A stretch of 38,953 nt of DNA from Lentibacillus lipolyticus (GTDB lineage: Bacteria; Bacillota; Bacilli; Bacillales; Amphibacillaceae): contig SEIO01000029.1 of the NCBI GenBank assembly GCA_004145795.1, positions 1 to 38,953 of the forward strand, in the 5' to 3' direction. Shown here in pieces: positions 1-6,334 of this stretch; the first letter of the stretch is position 1, and every line of letters begins with the position of its first letter. The position numbers were made by a program, and so were the translations under genes. Under the pieces are notes generated by a model. It did no database searches. It was not told the origin of the DNA and saw only the letters and a list, made by a program, of their open reading frames with translations.

Positions 1-55
1 TAAAAATCCCACTGAAAATAGTATGGAGAGTAACAGTAGTTTTGGTAATTTTCAA
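1..55 (-). CDS. Partial small ORF cut by window edge
   Basis: Only the first 18 codons lie in the window (MKITKTTVTLHTIFSGIF). I chose the TTG at 53-55 because a strong Shine-Dalgarno-like run (GGGAGGGGGAACT on the minus strand) precedes it. The hydrophobic run suggests the start of another small membrane protein like its neighbours. No family can be named. Confidence 0.4.
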   Translation of the reverse strand, partial: MKITKTTVTLHTIFSGIF

Positions 56-137
56 AGTTCCCCCTCCCATTCTTTAACAATAATTTTAATTATGACGCCC
101 TTATATACGATATCGGCGCTATCCTTTGTTCGGGAAA

Positions 138-154
138 AGCGCTCGATTGCTTAG
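138..154 (+). repeat. GCGCCCGAT-type repeat, copy 1
   Basis: The core reads GCGCTCGATTGCTTAG. The stop codon of the YrvL-like gene (TTA at 151-153 on the plus strand) lies inside it. It aligns with the consensus GCGCCCGATTGTTTAA seen at other accessory-gene ends in this window. Confidence 0.5.
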
Positions 155-576
155 TAATCTTTAGCTTTATTCGTTTCCTCTTTATCGCTAAATACAGTTT
201 CCAACAAAGCTATTAATATTGCGACAATCAATTTGGTTTTCAAAGTAAGAGTTACACTTTCCATAAAAGCATCTACTGAAAGAATAGTTATCCAGTTTGT
301 CACAAAACTAAAAAGAAATTGAATAACAAATTTATTTATACTTCCTGTAACATTTTCAGCAGATAGCTTCCCCATAGTCCCAAAAAATAAATCAATGACA
401 AATCCCAAGATAAAAAAACTAACAGCAAAAATAATCAATGACCAAATTGACTCATATTGAACACCTAGAATTTCAAAAACCCCTACTATTCCAAGGAAGT
501 AAATACCTACTAAAACTCCAATTATAAATACAGCGAAAAGAGCCATTCCAATTTTGTCTTTTACCTTTTCATTCAT
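151..576 (-). CDS. YrvL-like membrane regulatory protein
   Basis: This 141-aa protein has a hydrophobic helix near residues 10-35, a second near 42-65, and two more in the C-terminal half (about 83-100 and 113-130). The spacing and the FGTMGKLSAENVTGSINKF-type middle region resemble the YrvL family of small Bacillus membrane proteins, one of which is reported to damp a sigma factor-controlled stress regulon. I recognise this from memory and did not search for it. No partner sigma factor gene is visible here. It is a single AT-rich minus-strand gene, and its stop codon is embedded in a dispersed repeat. A plain unknown membrane protein is the alternative. Confidence 0.6.
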   Translation of the reverse strand: MNEKVKDKIGMALFAVFIIGVLVGIYFLGIVGVFEILGVQYESIWSLIIFAVSFFILGFVIDLFFGTMGKLSAENVTGSINKFVIQFLFSFVTNWITILSVDAFMESVTLTLKTKLIVAILIALLETVFSDKEETNKAKDY

Positions 577-627
577 AAAAAAATTAACCCCACTTCCGCA
601 ATTTAGCCCTCTTTTGTTGGATAGATA

Positions 628-993
628 TTATTTTCTCTTTAAAAAATATGGTCCAACAAAAAATGCAATAAAGAAAGTTATTAAAAGGTATAAAATCAAA
701 TATATTGAGGGGAGAATCTCTTGTTTGAGTACAAACTCACTTACAAATAGATAAATTAAAAGTAGCAAATTAGAAAGACTGAACGTGAATATCATAAACT
801 TTCCGATATTAGTCTGCACCCTCTCGTCTACTTCTACATCATCCGTCCCTTCTCGCTCCCTATAATACTCCGAAATAGCTATTCCAACTAAAAGCCCCAC
901 CAATGGTCCCCATTGAAGTTCTTCCAAAATAATACTTAGAATTAAAACAAGAATAATCCCGCTGACCAGCATCCACCATATTCTTTTAGGCAT
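628..993 (-). CDS. Four-helix membrane protein paired with XRE regulator
   Basis: This 121-aa protein has hydrophobic segments at about 6-22, 26-40, 65-85 and 93-115. Between helices 2 and 3 lies a charged cytoplasmic-looking loop containing DVEVDERVQT, a DERV-type motif common in small membrane proteins encoded next to short Cro/CI-type regulators. The start at 993 has a good ribosome site (AAAGGAGTG). It lies 21 bp after the XRE gene stop, so the two are probably one operon. Function is unknown; the regulator may respond to or control this protein, but that is inference from gene order. Confidence 0.6.
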   Translation of the reverse strand: MPKRIWWMLVSGIILVLILSIILEELQWGPLVGLLVGIAISEYYREREGTDDVEVDERVQTNIGKFMIFTFSLSNLLLLIYLFVSEFVLKQEILPSIYLILYLLITFFIAFFVGPYFLKRK

Positions 994-1014
994 AAAGTAA
1001 GCACTCCTTTCATT

Positions 1015-1227
1015 TTATTCATCTATCCAAAATAATTCATCCAAAGATTTTTCTAAGTGTTTACTAATAAGCAAGCAAACTCGAATAGTTGGGTTATATT
1101 TTTGTGCTTCAATCAAATTCATCGTCTGTCGAGTAACACCAACTAAATTAGCCAATTTCCCCTGTGTTAAGTCTCCTCTTTCGATTCGAGCAATTTTAAC
1201 TCTGTTTTTTACAGAGATGTTTTTCAA
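1015..1227 (-). CDS. Short XRE/Cro-type HTH regulator
   Basis: The protein is about 70 aa and almost entirely a helix-turn-helix domain: KIARIERGDLTQGKLANLVG, then VTRQTMNLIEAQKYNPT, ending in the DELFW motif typical of 65-70 aa Firmicutes regulators of this class. I prefer the TTG at 1227 because GAGGTGG lies five bases upstream; an in-frame GTG at 1236 overlaps that site. It is the first gene of a two-gene operon with the membrane protein at 628-993. A paralogous module sits at 3511-4170. It probably binds its own promoter region. Confidence 0.85.
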   Translation of the reverse strand: MKNISVKNRVKIARIERGDLTQGKLANLVGVTRQTMNLIEAQKYNPTIRVCLLISKHLEKSLDELFWIDE

Positions 1228-1254
1228 ATAAACCACCTCAACTCTCTTATTTGT

Positions 1255-1282
1255 ATTGTATAATAAATATTCATTTTGTCAA
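1255..1282 (-). promoter_or_regulatory. Sigma-A promoter of XRE operon 1
   Basis: On the minus strand a TTGACA -35 box and a TACAAT -10 box are separated by 16 bp, about 30 bp upstream of the regulator start. Confidence 0.6.
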
Positions 1283-1366
1283 TTATATATTACACTTGCT
1301 TATATAATAAAACTGCACCACTTAATTTAAGATGCAGAGATAATTATCTTTTTTGGTATTGAACCC

Positions 1367-1645
1367 TTAAAAGTGCATTTTATTTCTTTCTTCAACTATC
1401 TGGCCCGATTCTTGAACACCGCTATGCCGCAATCGCTCCCTTTTCTTGGATACTCCCCATTCCTTCTGAAAATAACCTTTGATTATCTTCACCCAGCCAA
1501 ATATTGCAAGTATGATCATTATCAGCCAAAAAAGTCCAACACGTAAAATTCTTGGAATAGAATACCAATAAGATACAATCTTTAATGACGTGTTCCCTTC
1601 GTTATTTTTATCATCGTTAATTTTGACCACTCCCGTCTTCAGCAA
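1367..1645 (-). CDS. Small single-helix membrane protein, start uncertain
   Basis: This open frame of about 92 codons holds one clear membrane helix (VGLFWLIMIILAIFGWVKII, about residues 36-56) followed by a basic segment. The last 16 residues (VQESGQIVEERNKMHF) are encoded by the dispersed repeat at 1391-1416, so the ancestral stop may have been lost when the repeat arrived. The only upstream start in frame is a TTG at 1645 with a weak ribosome site. A better site (GGGAGTGG) lies inside the frame without a standard start after it. Function unknown. Confidence 0.45.
   Translation of the reverse strand: MLKTGVVKINDDKNNEGNTSLKIVSYWYSIPRILRVGLFWLIMIILAIFGWVKIIKGYFQKEWGVSKKRERLRHSGVQESGQIVEERNKMHF
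1391..1416 (+). repeat. TGGCCC-type palindromic repeat inside ORF 3' end
   Basis: TTCAA (1391-1395) and TTGAA (1412-1416) form inverted arms around a centre containing TGGCCCGATT. It is nearly the same as the copy at 4582-4613 and encodes the C-terminal tail of the ORF at 1367-1645. Confidence 0.6.
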
Positions 1646-1661
1646 AGTTATGAAGCATTAT

Positions 1662-1706
1662 TTTCTGCAAACTCCATTCCGGGATGGCGCCCGTTTGTAG
1701 CAGAAA
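1662..1706 (+). repeat. Hairpin form of the dispersed repeat
   Basis: Arms TTTCTGC (1662-1668) and GCAGAAA (1700-1706) pair. AAAC (1669-1672) and GTTT (1693-1696) extend the stem after a 3-base bulge, and an inner CCAT/ATGG pair lies in the loop. The centre holds TGGCGCCCG. It starts 13 bp beyond the stop codon of the gene at 1719-1916. Confidence 0.6.
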
Positions 1707-1718
1707 GCCATTATAAGT

Positions 1719-1916
1719 TTATCCTGAAAAATTTGAAACTAACGAACTAATACCTAAAGAAAGTACTCCTATTATCGCCAATGTGTGTATTGTTTTTTCG
1801 AAGGCTGTGAGCTTTCTTTGCTTTTTAATTTTATAAAAATAATTCACAAGAAAAATTGTGACCAAAAGAAATAAAAAAAGAGCTATATATAGTAAAACAT
1901 CTGCAAAAATAGCCAA
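1719..1916 (-). CDS. Small two-helix membrane protein
   Basis: This 65-aa protein has two predicted helices (about 5-27 and 44-62) joined by a basic loop (YKIKKQRKLTAFEK). The start is a TTG at 1914-1916 preceded by AAAGGAGAGGG. It is a single-gene unit in the minus-strand accessory tract, followed closely by a hairpin repeat. I do not recognise the family. Confidence 0.55.
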   Translation of the reverse strand: MAIFADVLLYIALFLFLLVTIFLVNYFYKIKKQRKLTAFEKTIHTLAIIGVLSLGISSLVSNFSG

Positions 1917-1954
1917 GGTTATATCCCTCTCCTTTAAATTTATTAAAGATTTTT

Positions 1955-2003
1955 TGGCCCTATTGCGGCAGATATTTATTCTGCAATTGCGCCTATTGTG
2001 GCA
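1955..2003 (+). repeat. Tandem double copy of the repeat with hairpin spacer
   Basis: Two 15-bp direct copies match at 12 of 15 positions: GGCCCTATTGCGGCA (1956-1970) and GCGCCTATTGTGGCA (1989-2003), 33 bp apart. The spacer includes the inverted repeat GCAGA/TCTGC (1969-1973 and 1980-1984). It lies just downstream of the stop of the gene at 2018-2329. Confidence 0.6.
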
Positions 2004-2017
2004 ATGTATTGTTAAAA

Positions 2018-2329
2018 TTAAACAAAATTATTATTTGATTTTTGTTGTAAAATATTTTGTAATTTCTTTCGGTATCTATTCTGAAAAAACTTCTTATCAA
2101 TCTTCTTATCATCAAATTTCCCAATAACTTTACGTACATCTTTGTCGTGAATAATTAGTTGTTTATAGTCTTTGTCGCCTAACAATTCTTGGAACCAGTT
2201 ATATTTCTTTAAACGCTTTATGTTTTTTCCAATGTCATCCTCATCAACTGAAAATACAAATGGTAAGAAAAGTCCTATGTTCAAAAATACGATAAAGCCA
2301 AGCATTAAAACATAAAATAACAGTTTCAC
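2018..2329 (-). CDS. Membrane-anchored small hypothetical protein
   Basis: This 103-aa protein has an N-terminal membrane helix or uncleaved signal (LLFYVLMLGFIVFLNIGLFL, residues 3-22), then a highly charged soluble part rich in Lys and Asp (DDIGKNIKRLKKYNWFQELL and onward). It starts with GTG at 2327-2329 behind GAGGAGGGTTAAT. No cysteine lipobox is present. It is a single-gene unit, and the composition suggests a strain-variable accessory gene. No function can be assigned. Confidence 0.55.
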   Translation of the reverse strand: MKLLFYVLMLGFIVFLNIGLFLPFVFSVDEDDIGKNIKRLKKYNWFQELLGDKDYKQLIIHDKDVRKVIGKFDDKKIDKKFFQNRYRKKLQNILQQKSNNNFV

Positions 2330-2380
2330 ATTAACCCTCCTCGTATAATTACGGAGTTTCCACTACAAATGTTTCACAAT

Positions 2381-2440
2381 CTGGACCTTATACGCAATAC
2401 GGGCATTGCCCTTTATTGAGGATTAACGCCCGATCGTGTA
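2381..2440 (+). repeat. Degenerate double repeat between small genes
   Basis: A TGGACC half (2382-2387) and an ACGCCCGATCGTGTAA half (2426-2441) lie about 44 bp apart, between the stop of the 2509-2802 gene and the start of the 2018-2329 gene. Confidence 0.4.
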
Positions 2441-2508
2441 ACAAAGCCGATGACTGATTTGAAACATACACTCTAATAGATTGCCTTTTAACCCCACCTT
2501 GATTAATC

Positions 2509-2802
2509 CTATTTTTTTAGTGAATCAACAAGTTGTTTGGCATCTACCATCGACATCCCTTTGTGTTCTCTAAGGTATTTGATGGCTTTCATATCGCCCT
2601 CAGATTCTAATTTCTCTTTCGCCAATGCGGCTAATTCATCCTGGTATTCCTGAGAAGCAGAATTTTTAAGTTCTTCTCTTAGTGTTTTGATCTTTTTATC
2701 CTTTAAATAAATATCACTTACTAAGACAATTAAAGCGGTGACAGTAAAAATTGCACCTATATTATTTGTCCAGAATTCTTTAAAAGAGAAAAAAACCGTC
2801 AT
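2509..2802 (-). CDS. Membrane protein with bL12 C-terminal-like tail
   Basis: The protein is about 97 aa. A membrane helix (GAIFTVTALIVLVSDIYL, about residues 16-34) is followed by a charged, probably coiled-coil segment. A C-terminal piece follows, MKAIKYLREHKGMSMVDAKQ then LVDSL, with the spacing of the ribosomal protein bL12 C-terminal fold (IK-x-LRE-x-x-G-M-S-x-x-x-AK-x-LVD). Such tails are known on other small Firmicutes membrane proteins; their role is not established. I chose the ATG at 2802 because GGAG lies nine bases before it; a TTG at 2817 overlaps that site. Confidence 0.65.
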   Translation of the reverse strand: MTVFFSFKEFWTNNIGAIFTVTALIVLVSDIYLKDKKIKTLREELKNSASQEYQDELAALAKEKLESEGDMKAIKYLREHKGMSMVDAKQLVDSLKK

Positions 2803-2880
2803 ATTAAACATCTCCAATCAATTGTTAAAATTGCGCATGGAAATCATCACTTTATAAAATCCAGTTTCAGTGTAACATTA

Positions 2881-2930
2881 TGGCTCCAATTCAGGCGCAA
2901 AGTTATAAGATTCTCGCGCCCGATGATTGC
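2881..2930 (+). repeat. Double repeat, TGGCTCC and GCGCCCGAT halves
   Basis: TGGCTCC at 2881-2887 and CGCGCCCGAT at 2915-2924 are 34 bp apart, the same arrangement as at 1955-2003 and 3279-3329. It lies between the genes at 3059 and 2802. Confidence 0.45.
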
Positions 2931-3058
2931 ATAAAGAAAACCAGTTAATTATTTCTCGTCTAATTTCCTTTCAGGCAGCTCCACCTTTTTTCCAAGGAAT
3001 CTAACTAATACATCAACTCCTAATTGAATAAGCACGCACTTTGGAATAAATATATAAA

Positions 3059-3241
3059 TTATTTATAGTAATCAAGAAACGACCAAGCAGTTAAAAGAAC
3101 ACTTATAGCACCCCTACCACTTATTCCTAGTATGAACCAAGCCTTTCCGTGAACCGACATTTCTGTAAAAAAATGAAGGTAAACGTAGCCAATAAGTCCA
3201 ATTGCAATAAACCCAATTGTTATCCACCCTAATGCGTTCAA
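3059..3241 (-). CDS. Small two-helix membrane protein
   Basis: This protein of about 60 aa has helices near residues 6-24 and 35-55 (GWITIGFIAIGLIGYVYLHF and WFILGISGRGAISVLLTAW). The TTG at 3239-3241 is chosen because a strong GGGGGAGGG precedes it; a GTG at 3265 would give 68 aa but has no ribosome site. It is a single accessory gene of unknown function. The degenerate repeat at 2881-2930 lies about 130 bp beyond its stop. Confidence 0.5.
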   Translation of the reverse strand: MNALGWITIGFIAIGLIGYVYLHFFTEMSVHGKAWFILGISGRGAISVLLTAWSFLDYYK

Positions 3242-3278
3242 TGCCCTCCCCCTTCTTTTGTACACGCTTAATCAATCA

Positions 3279-3329
3279 TGGCCCAATTCCAACATAATCT
3301 TTATGCCAGAAAAGCACCCGATATAAGGA
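3279..3329 (+). repeat. Double repeat, TGGCCC and GCACCCGAT halves
   Basis: TGGCCC (3279-3284) and GCACCCGATATAAGGA (3314-3329) lie 35 bp apart upstream of the 3059-3241 gene. Confidence 0.4.
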
Positions 3330-3375
3330 ATATCTCTTACTGATACTAGTCAGCCTACTGCTCAGTTTTGAGATA

Positions 3376-3465
3376 TTATTTTTTCTGATTCTTATTTTTA
3401 CGATCTGAAAAAACTTCAACAAATACCCAAACAATAATTTCCCAAATGGCTCCCATCATAATCAA
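3376..3465 (-). CDS. Possible 29-aa single-helix peptide
   Basis: After the stop of the 3511-3975 gene the minus strand keeps an open frame that encodes one hydrophobic helix (MMGAIWEIIVWVFVEVFS) and a basic tail (DRKNKNQKK). A TTG at 3465 has AGGA six bases upstream, giving 29 aa. The frame stays open back to 3504 (42 codons) if an ATT start is allowed. Codon use and helix-plus-basic-tail layout look coding. It would be the third gene of the XRE operon. Confidence 0.4.
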   Translation of the reverse strand: MIMMGAIWEIIVWVFVEVFSDRKNKNQKK

Positions 3466-3510
3466 TTTTCGTCCTGATGCTGATTTCCCTTTATGATTTT
3501 TAATTTTTCC

Positions 3511-3975
3511 TTAATCATCTGATAAATCCTCGTTCTTTTTATAAGATCGTTTTAAGGAAATATAGTCAAAGAGGAAATAAAAGAAGACTATTAACCCAAC
3601 GAAAGCAATTGCTTCCAAACCTTCCTTTCTAGGTCCAAAAGGGATAAAGTAAAAGATGGCAAATAAGATTCCAAAAGTGATAGCACTTTTAACAATCGAA
3701 CGACGACGTTTTTTATACGTTTGGGTATTTGCCACTTCTGTAAATTCAATGCCTGATAAAATGTAGCGGACATATACATAGGTCATCATTATAAATGGCC
3801 CGTACATAACCAAAAACGTTATATCAATCATTTCAAAAGACAAAATATATTTGAAAAAACCCACCAACAATAAAATGACTACCGTTAAGAATGTAGTCTC
3901 AGCCATAAAGTAAAGCACTTGCAGTCGTTTATACTCATCTTCTGGTAAAAATATATTTAAAAACGAACGTATCAT
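3511..3975 (-). CDS. DUF3278-like four-helix membrane protein
   Basis: This 154-aa protein begins with an amphipathic LNIFLPEDEYKRLQVLYFMAE segment, then has hydrophobic helices at about 25-45, 50-70, 92-112 and 118-138. The LPEDEYKRxxxLYFMAE opening and the VRYILSGIEFTEV segment resemble the DUF3278 family, which often accompanies short XRE regulators; this comes from memory. Its ATG directly follows the regulator's TAA, so the two are translationally coupled, and GGGAGGG at the regulator's end supplies the ribosome site. A sensor or anti-regulator role is possible but unproven. Confidence 0.6.
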   Translation of the reverse strand: MIRSFLNIFLPEDEYKRLQVLYFMAETTFLTVVILLLVGFFKYILSFEMIDITFLVMYGPFIMMTYVYVRYILSGIEFTEVANTQTYKKRRRSIVKSAITFGILFAIFYFIPFGPRKEGLEAIAFVGLIVFFYFLFDYISLKRSYKKNEDLSDD

Positions 3976-4170
3976 TTAATCACCCTCCCAAAATAAATCA
4001 TCTAACGTTTTGTTCAGCGCCTTAGCAATGGCAATACACAAATTCAAACTGGGGTTATACTCCCCTTTTTCAATTAAACCGACTGTTTGCCTTGTAGCAT
4101 TCACTTGCTTTGCAAGCTGTGCTTGAGTCAATCCGTTTTCGATTCTGGCTATTTTCATTTTACTTACCAT
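3976..4170 (-). CDS. Short XRE/Cro-type HTH regulator
   Basis: This 64-aa regulator consists of one HTH domain (KIARIENGLTQAQLAKQVNA, then TRQTVGLIEKGEYNPS) and the DDLFW ending. It is clearly a paralogue of the regulator at 1015-1227. The ATG at 4168-4170 follows GGGTGAG; a GTG at 4182 overlaps that site and is unlikely. Its stop abuts the start of the membrane protein gene. A 12-bp inverted repeat over its promoter (4215-4250) is a good candidate for self-binding. Confidence 0.88.
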   Translation of the reverse strand: MVSKMKIARIENGLTQAQLAKQVNATRQTVGLIEKGEYNPSLNLCIAIAKALNKTLDDLFWEGD

Positions 4171-4214
4171 ATTCTCACCCACAAATGAAATATATATCTA
4201 ACATCGTGTTAATT

Positions 4215-4250
4215 TTATCTTACATTCCGCATCTTCAAAATGCAAGATAA
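4215..4250 (-). promoter_or_regulatory. Promoter with palindromic operator of XRE operon 2
   Basis: On the minus strand TTGCAT and TAAGAT boxes are 17 bp apart. They lie inside an inverted repeat: TTATCTTACATT (4215-4226) and AATGCAAGATAA (4239-4250), 11 of 12 positions paired, 12-bp spacer. The arms overlap both promoter boxes, which would suit autorepression by the adjacent XRE protein. Confidence 0.6.
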
Positions 4251-4267
4251 ATATTGCATAAAATTAA

Positions 4268-4301
4268 AAGAGTCGACTTCTAATAAGAGAAATCGACTCT
4301 T
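4268..4301 (-). terminator. Terminator after small membrane gene
   Basis: Arms AAGAGTCGA (4268-4276) and TCGACTCTT (4293-4301) pair perfectly, and the minus strand continues into TTTAATTTT. It lies between the stop of the 4327-4569 gene and the XRE promoter. Confidence 0.75.
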
Positions 4302-4314
4302 GTTTTAATCAATA

Positions 4315-4330
4315 GCGCCCGTTTGTTTAA
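4315..4330 (+). repeat. GCGCCCGTT-type repeat overlapping a stop codon
   Basis: GCGCCCGTTTGTTTAA; the stop codon of the gene at 4327-4569 (TTA at 4327-4329 on the plus strand) is part of it. Confidence 0.55.
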
Positions 4331-4569
4331 GCCTTTTGTTTAGATGAAGTTTTTACAATCATTATAATTCCAATGATTAACTCAATGATAGCCACTCCTA
4401 ATACATATAATCCAATTGACGGGAGTGACAAAATTCCTAAAACAATATGGAAAGCCATTGCAATAAATAAGCCTAATGGTTTTTTTAGATAGATACTAAA
4501 AACTGCATAGATTAACACGGCTACCATAAGTCCAACAGCGACATAAGAAACCCAGTCAGTAAAAATCAT
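4327..4569 (-). CDS. Small three-helix membrane protein
   Basis: This 80-aa protein is almost wholly hydrophobic, with helices at about 5-22, 30-48 and 54-74. The ATG at 4567-4569 is supported by GGGAGGTTAAA just upstream. The open frame continues 26 codons further upstream, but those codons (YYVLQLTGHIVEEREVK) come from the palindromic repeat at 4582-4613 and should not be included. It has a repeat at both ends and its own terminator. Function unknown. Confidence 0.65.
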   Translation of the reverse strand: MIFTDWVSYVAVGLMVAVLIYAVFSIYLKKPLGLFIAMAFHIVLGILSLPSIGLYVLGVAIIELIIGIIMIVKTSSKQKA

Positions 4570-4581
4570 TTTAACCTCCCT

Positions 4582-4613
4582 TTCTTCAACAATATGGCCC
4601 GTTAGTTGAAGAA
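4582..4613 (+). repeat. Perfect palindromic copy of the repeat
   Basis: TTCTTCAAC (4582-4590) and GTTGAAGAA (4605-4613) are perfect 9-bp inverted arms around the 14-base centre AATATGGCCCGTTA. It is the clearest copy and sits directly upstream of the ribosome site of the 4327-4569 gene. Confidence 0.75.
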
Positions 4614-4790
4614 CATAATATTCATATCCCTGCATCAAAACTAACATATATTAGAAAAAAACGTCTTCTAATAACAGGACGTTTACCATCAAAAGTAACA
4701 CCGTGATTTGAGTGTTGACAATCGCCACTATCTACTGATTAAATGATATCTTATTTACTATGTCAATAAGGGCCTTTTTAATCATGTTAA

Positions 4791-4845
4791 CAAAAAAATA
4801 TCATACCAATTACAGTTACTATGTTAATTGGTATGATACTTTTGT
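4791..4845 (-). terminator. Terminator of mvaS
   Basis: Perfect 13-bp arms ATCATACCAATTA (4800-4812) and TAATTGGTATGAT (4825-4837) are followed on the minus strand by a run of seven T. The weaker TTTTGTTG on the other side may also stop plus-strand transcription. Confidence 0.8.
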
Positions 4846-4931
4846 TGTTAATTCAATTTTTCTCCACCAAAAGTGAAATCCTTAGCAAGGTTGGGCAACC
4901 TTTTTCATATCCGTCACGCTCGCTTGTCCTA

Positions 4932-6110
4932 TTAACCTTTACGAACATACTGCCGCATATCATCTTTCACGCCTGCTAGACATATTTGCGCCGGGTCACC
5001 AGCCGTATCCAGTGTAACGTCTGATCCATTGGTTGGCAGTGTTTCTTCAAAAATTGCCTCGTATTCAGATACACTCACTTCGGTCCGAGATGCTAGTACT
5101 TGGCTGTGTTTACCTAAAGGCAGCTGCTTCCGGTAGTTAGGCTGCAAGGTACCAGCAAAAAATTCACCAACCGCACCGGAGCCATAACTGAACAATCCAA
5201 CTCGCGCTCCTGGCTGGAGATCTTCCTTGTTCTCAAGCAATGAAAGTAAACTTAAATAGAGGGATCCGGTATAAATATTGCCGACAATCCGGTTGTATTC
5301 CGCGCTGATCTGATAGTTCGTCATCAAGCGCTCCGCATCCTCATCTGTACCCTCGTCAAGTACGGCTTTAAGTGCTTTTTTGCCCATTTTCGTGTACGGC
5401 AAATGGAAAGCAATGGCTTCAAAGTCGGCTAACGTGGCATCTGTTTTTGCCTTATATTGTTCCCATACGTTGGCGAAAAAGGCAATATACTGTTCATTGG
5501 AAAGTTTGCCATCAACTAGCGCCTTATCCGAGTGAATCGGCCGCCAGAAGTCCATGACCTCATCTGTCTTGAAGGCACTGTTATGATCCAATGCCAGGAT
5601 GTCAGGATCGGCGCTAATCAATAACGCAACGGCACCTGCCCCCTGTGTCGCTTCCCCCGAAGTTTCCAATCCGTAACGTGCAATGTCTGATCCTAGCACA
5701 AGGACTTTACTTTCGGGATGCAGTGCAACGTGACTTTTTGCCATCTGAATGCCGGCAGTTGCACCATAGCATGCCTGCTTCAGCTCAATTGATCGGGCAC
5801 TTTCATGCAGGCCAAGCAAATGGTGAACATAAATAGCCGCAGACTTGGAATGGTCAATGCCTGATTCGGTGCCGAAAATAACAAAATCAATCGCTTCCTT
5901 ATCTTTTTCATCAATAATCTCCAACGCCGCATTCGCCGCCATCGTGACAGCATCTTGTGTAATCGGCGCCACGGCCATTTTTTCCTGACCAATGCCAATC
6001 GTAAATTTCTCCGGCTCCACATTTCGCCGTTCAGCCAATTTATTCATATCCACATAAATATGGGGAGTATAAAAGCCTATTTTATCAATACCTATTTGCA
6101 ACGTCGTCAT
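4932..6110 (-). CDS. mvaS: Hydroxymethylglutaryl-CoA synthase
   Basis: HMG-CoA synthase condenses acetyl-CoA with acetoacetyl-CoA in the mevalonate route to isoprenoids. The 392-aa length is normal for bacterial enzymes. The catalytic triad is visible: Glu82 in TESGIDHSKS, the acylated Cys114 in ELKQACYGATAG and His236 in AFHLPYTKMG, offset by three from the Staphylococcus enzyme. The start at 6110 follows AAAGGGGT. No other mevalonate gene is adjacent; the thiolase at 21466 could supply acetoacetyl-CoA but is far away. Many Bacillaceae use the MEP route instead, so presence of this gene is informative about lineage. It stands alone, with its own terminator. Confidence 0.95.
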   Translation of the reverse strand: MTTLQIGIDKIGFYTPHIYVDMNKLAERRNVEPEKFTIGIGQEKMAVAPITQDAVTMAANAALEIIDEKDKEAIDFVIFGTESGIDHSKSAAIYVHHLLGLHESARSIELKQACYGATAGIQMAKSHVALHPESKVLVLGSDIARYGLETSGEATQGAGAVALLISADPDILALDHNSAFKTDEVMDFWRPIHSDKALVDGKLSNEQYIAFFANVWEQYKAKTDATLADFEAIAFHLPYTKMGKKALKAVLDEGTDEDAERLMTNYQISAEYNRIVGNIYTGSLYLSLLSLLENKEDLQPGARVGLFSYGSGAVGEFFAGTLQPNYRKQLPLGKHSQVLASRTEVSVSEYEAIFEETLPTNGSDVTLDTAGDPAQICLAGVKDDMRQYVRKG

Positions 6111-6334
6111 ACCCCTTTTTCAGTCAAAATTCACTTTCATTTTTTGTAAGCGGAATCATTCGTGATTACTTTCACAATAAAATTATACACCAATGATAAT
6201 ACAGGATGCCATGAAAAACAATGCGGGAAAAATCAAACTCTCATCAGCACCTTTGCAGCACAATAACAGGGGCAACACATATTTTCCTTTCCGACATACA
6301 ATGGGCACAGTACACGAAACAAGGAGGAGACGGT

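Noticed and set aside
2949-3059. Short minus-strand frame with LIQLGVDVLVRFLGKKVELP
   Set aside because: Looks partly coding and follows the 3059 gene, but lacks a start codon with a ribosome site; could be a decayed gene tail.
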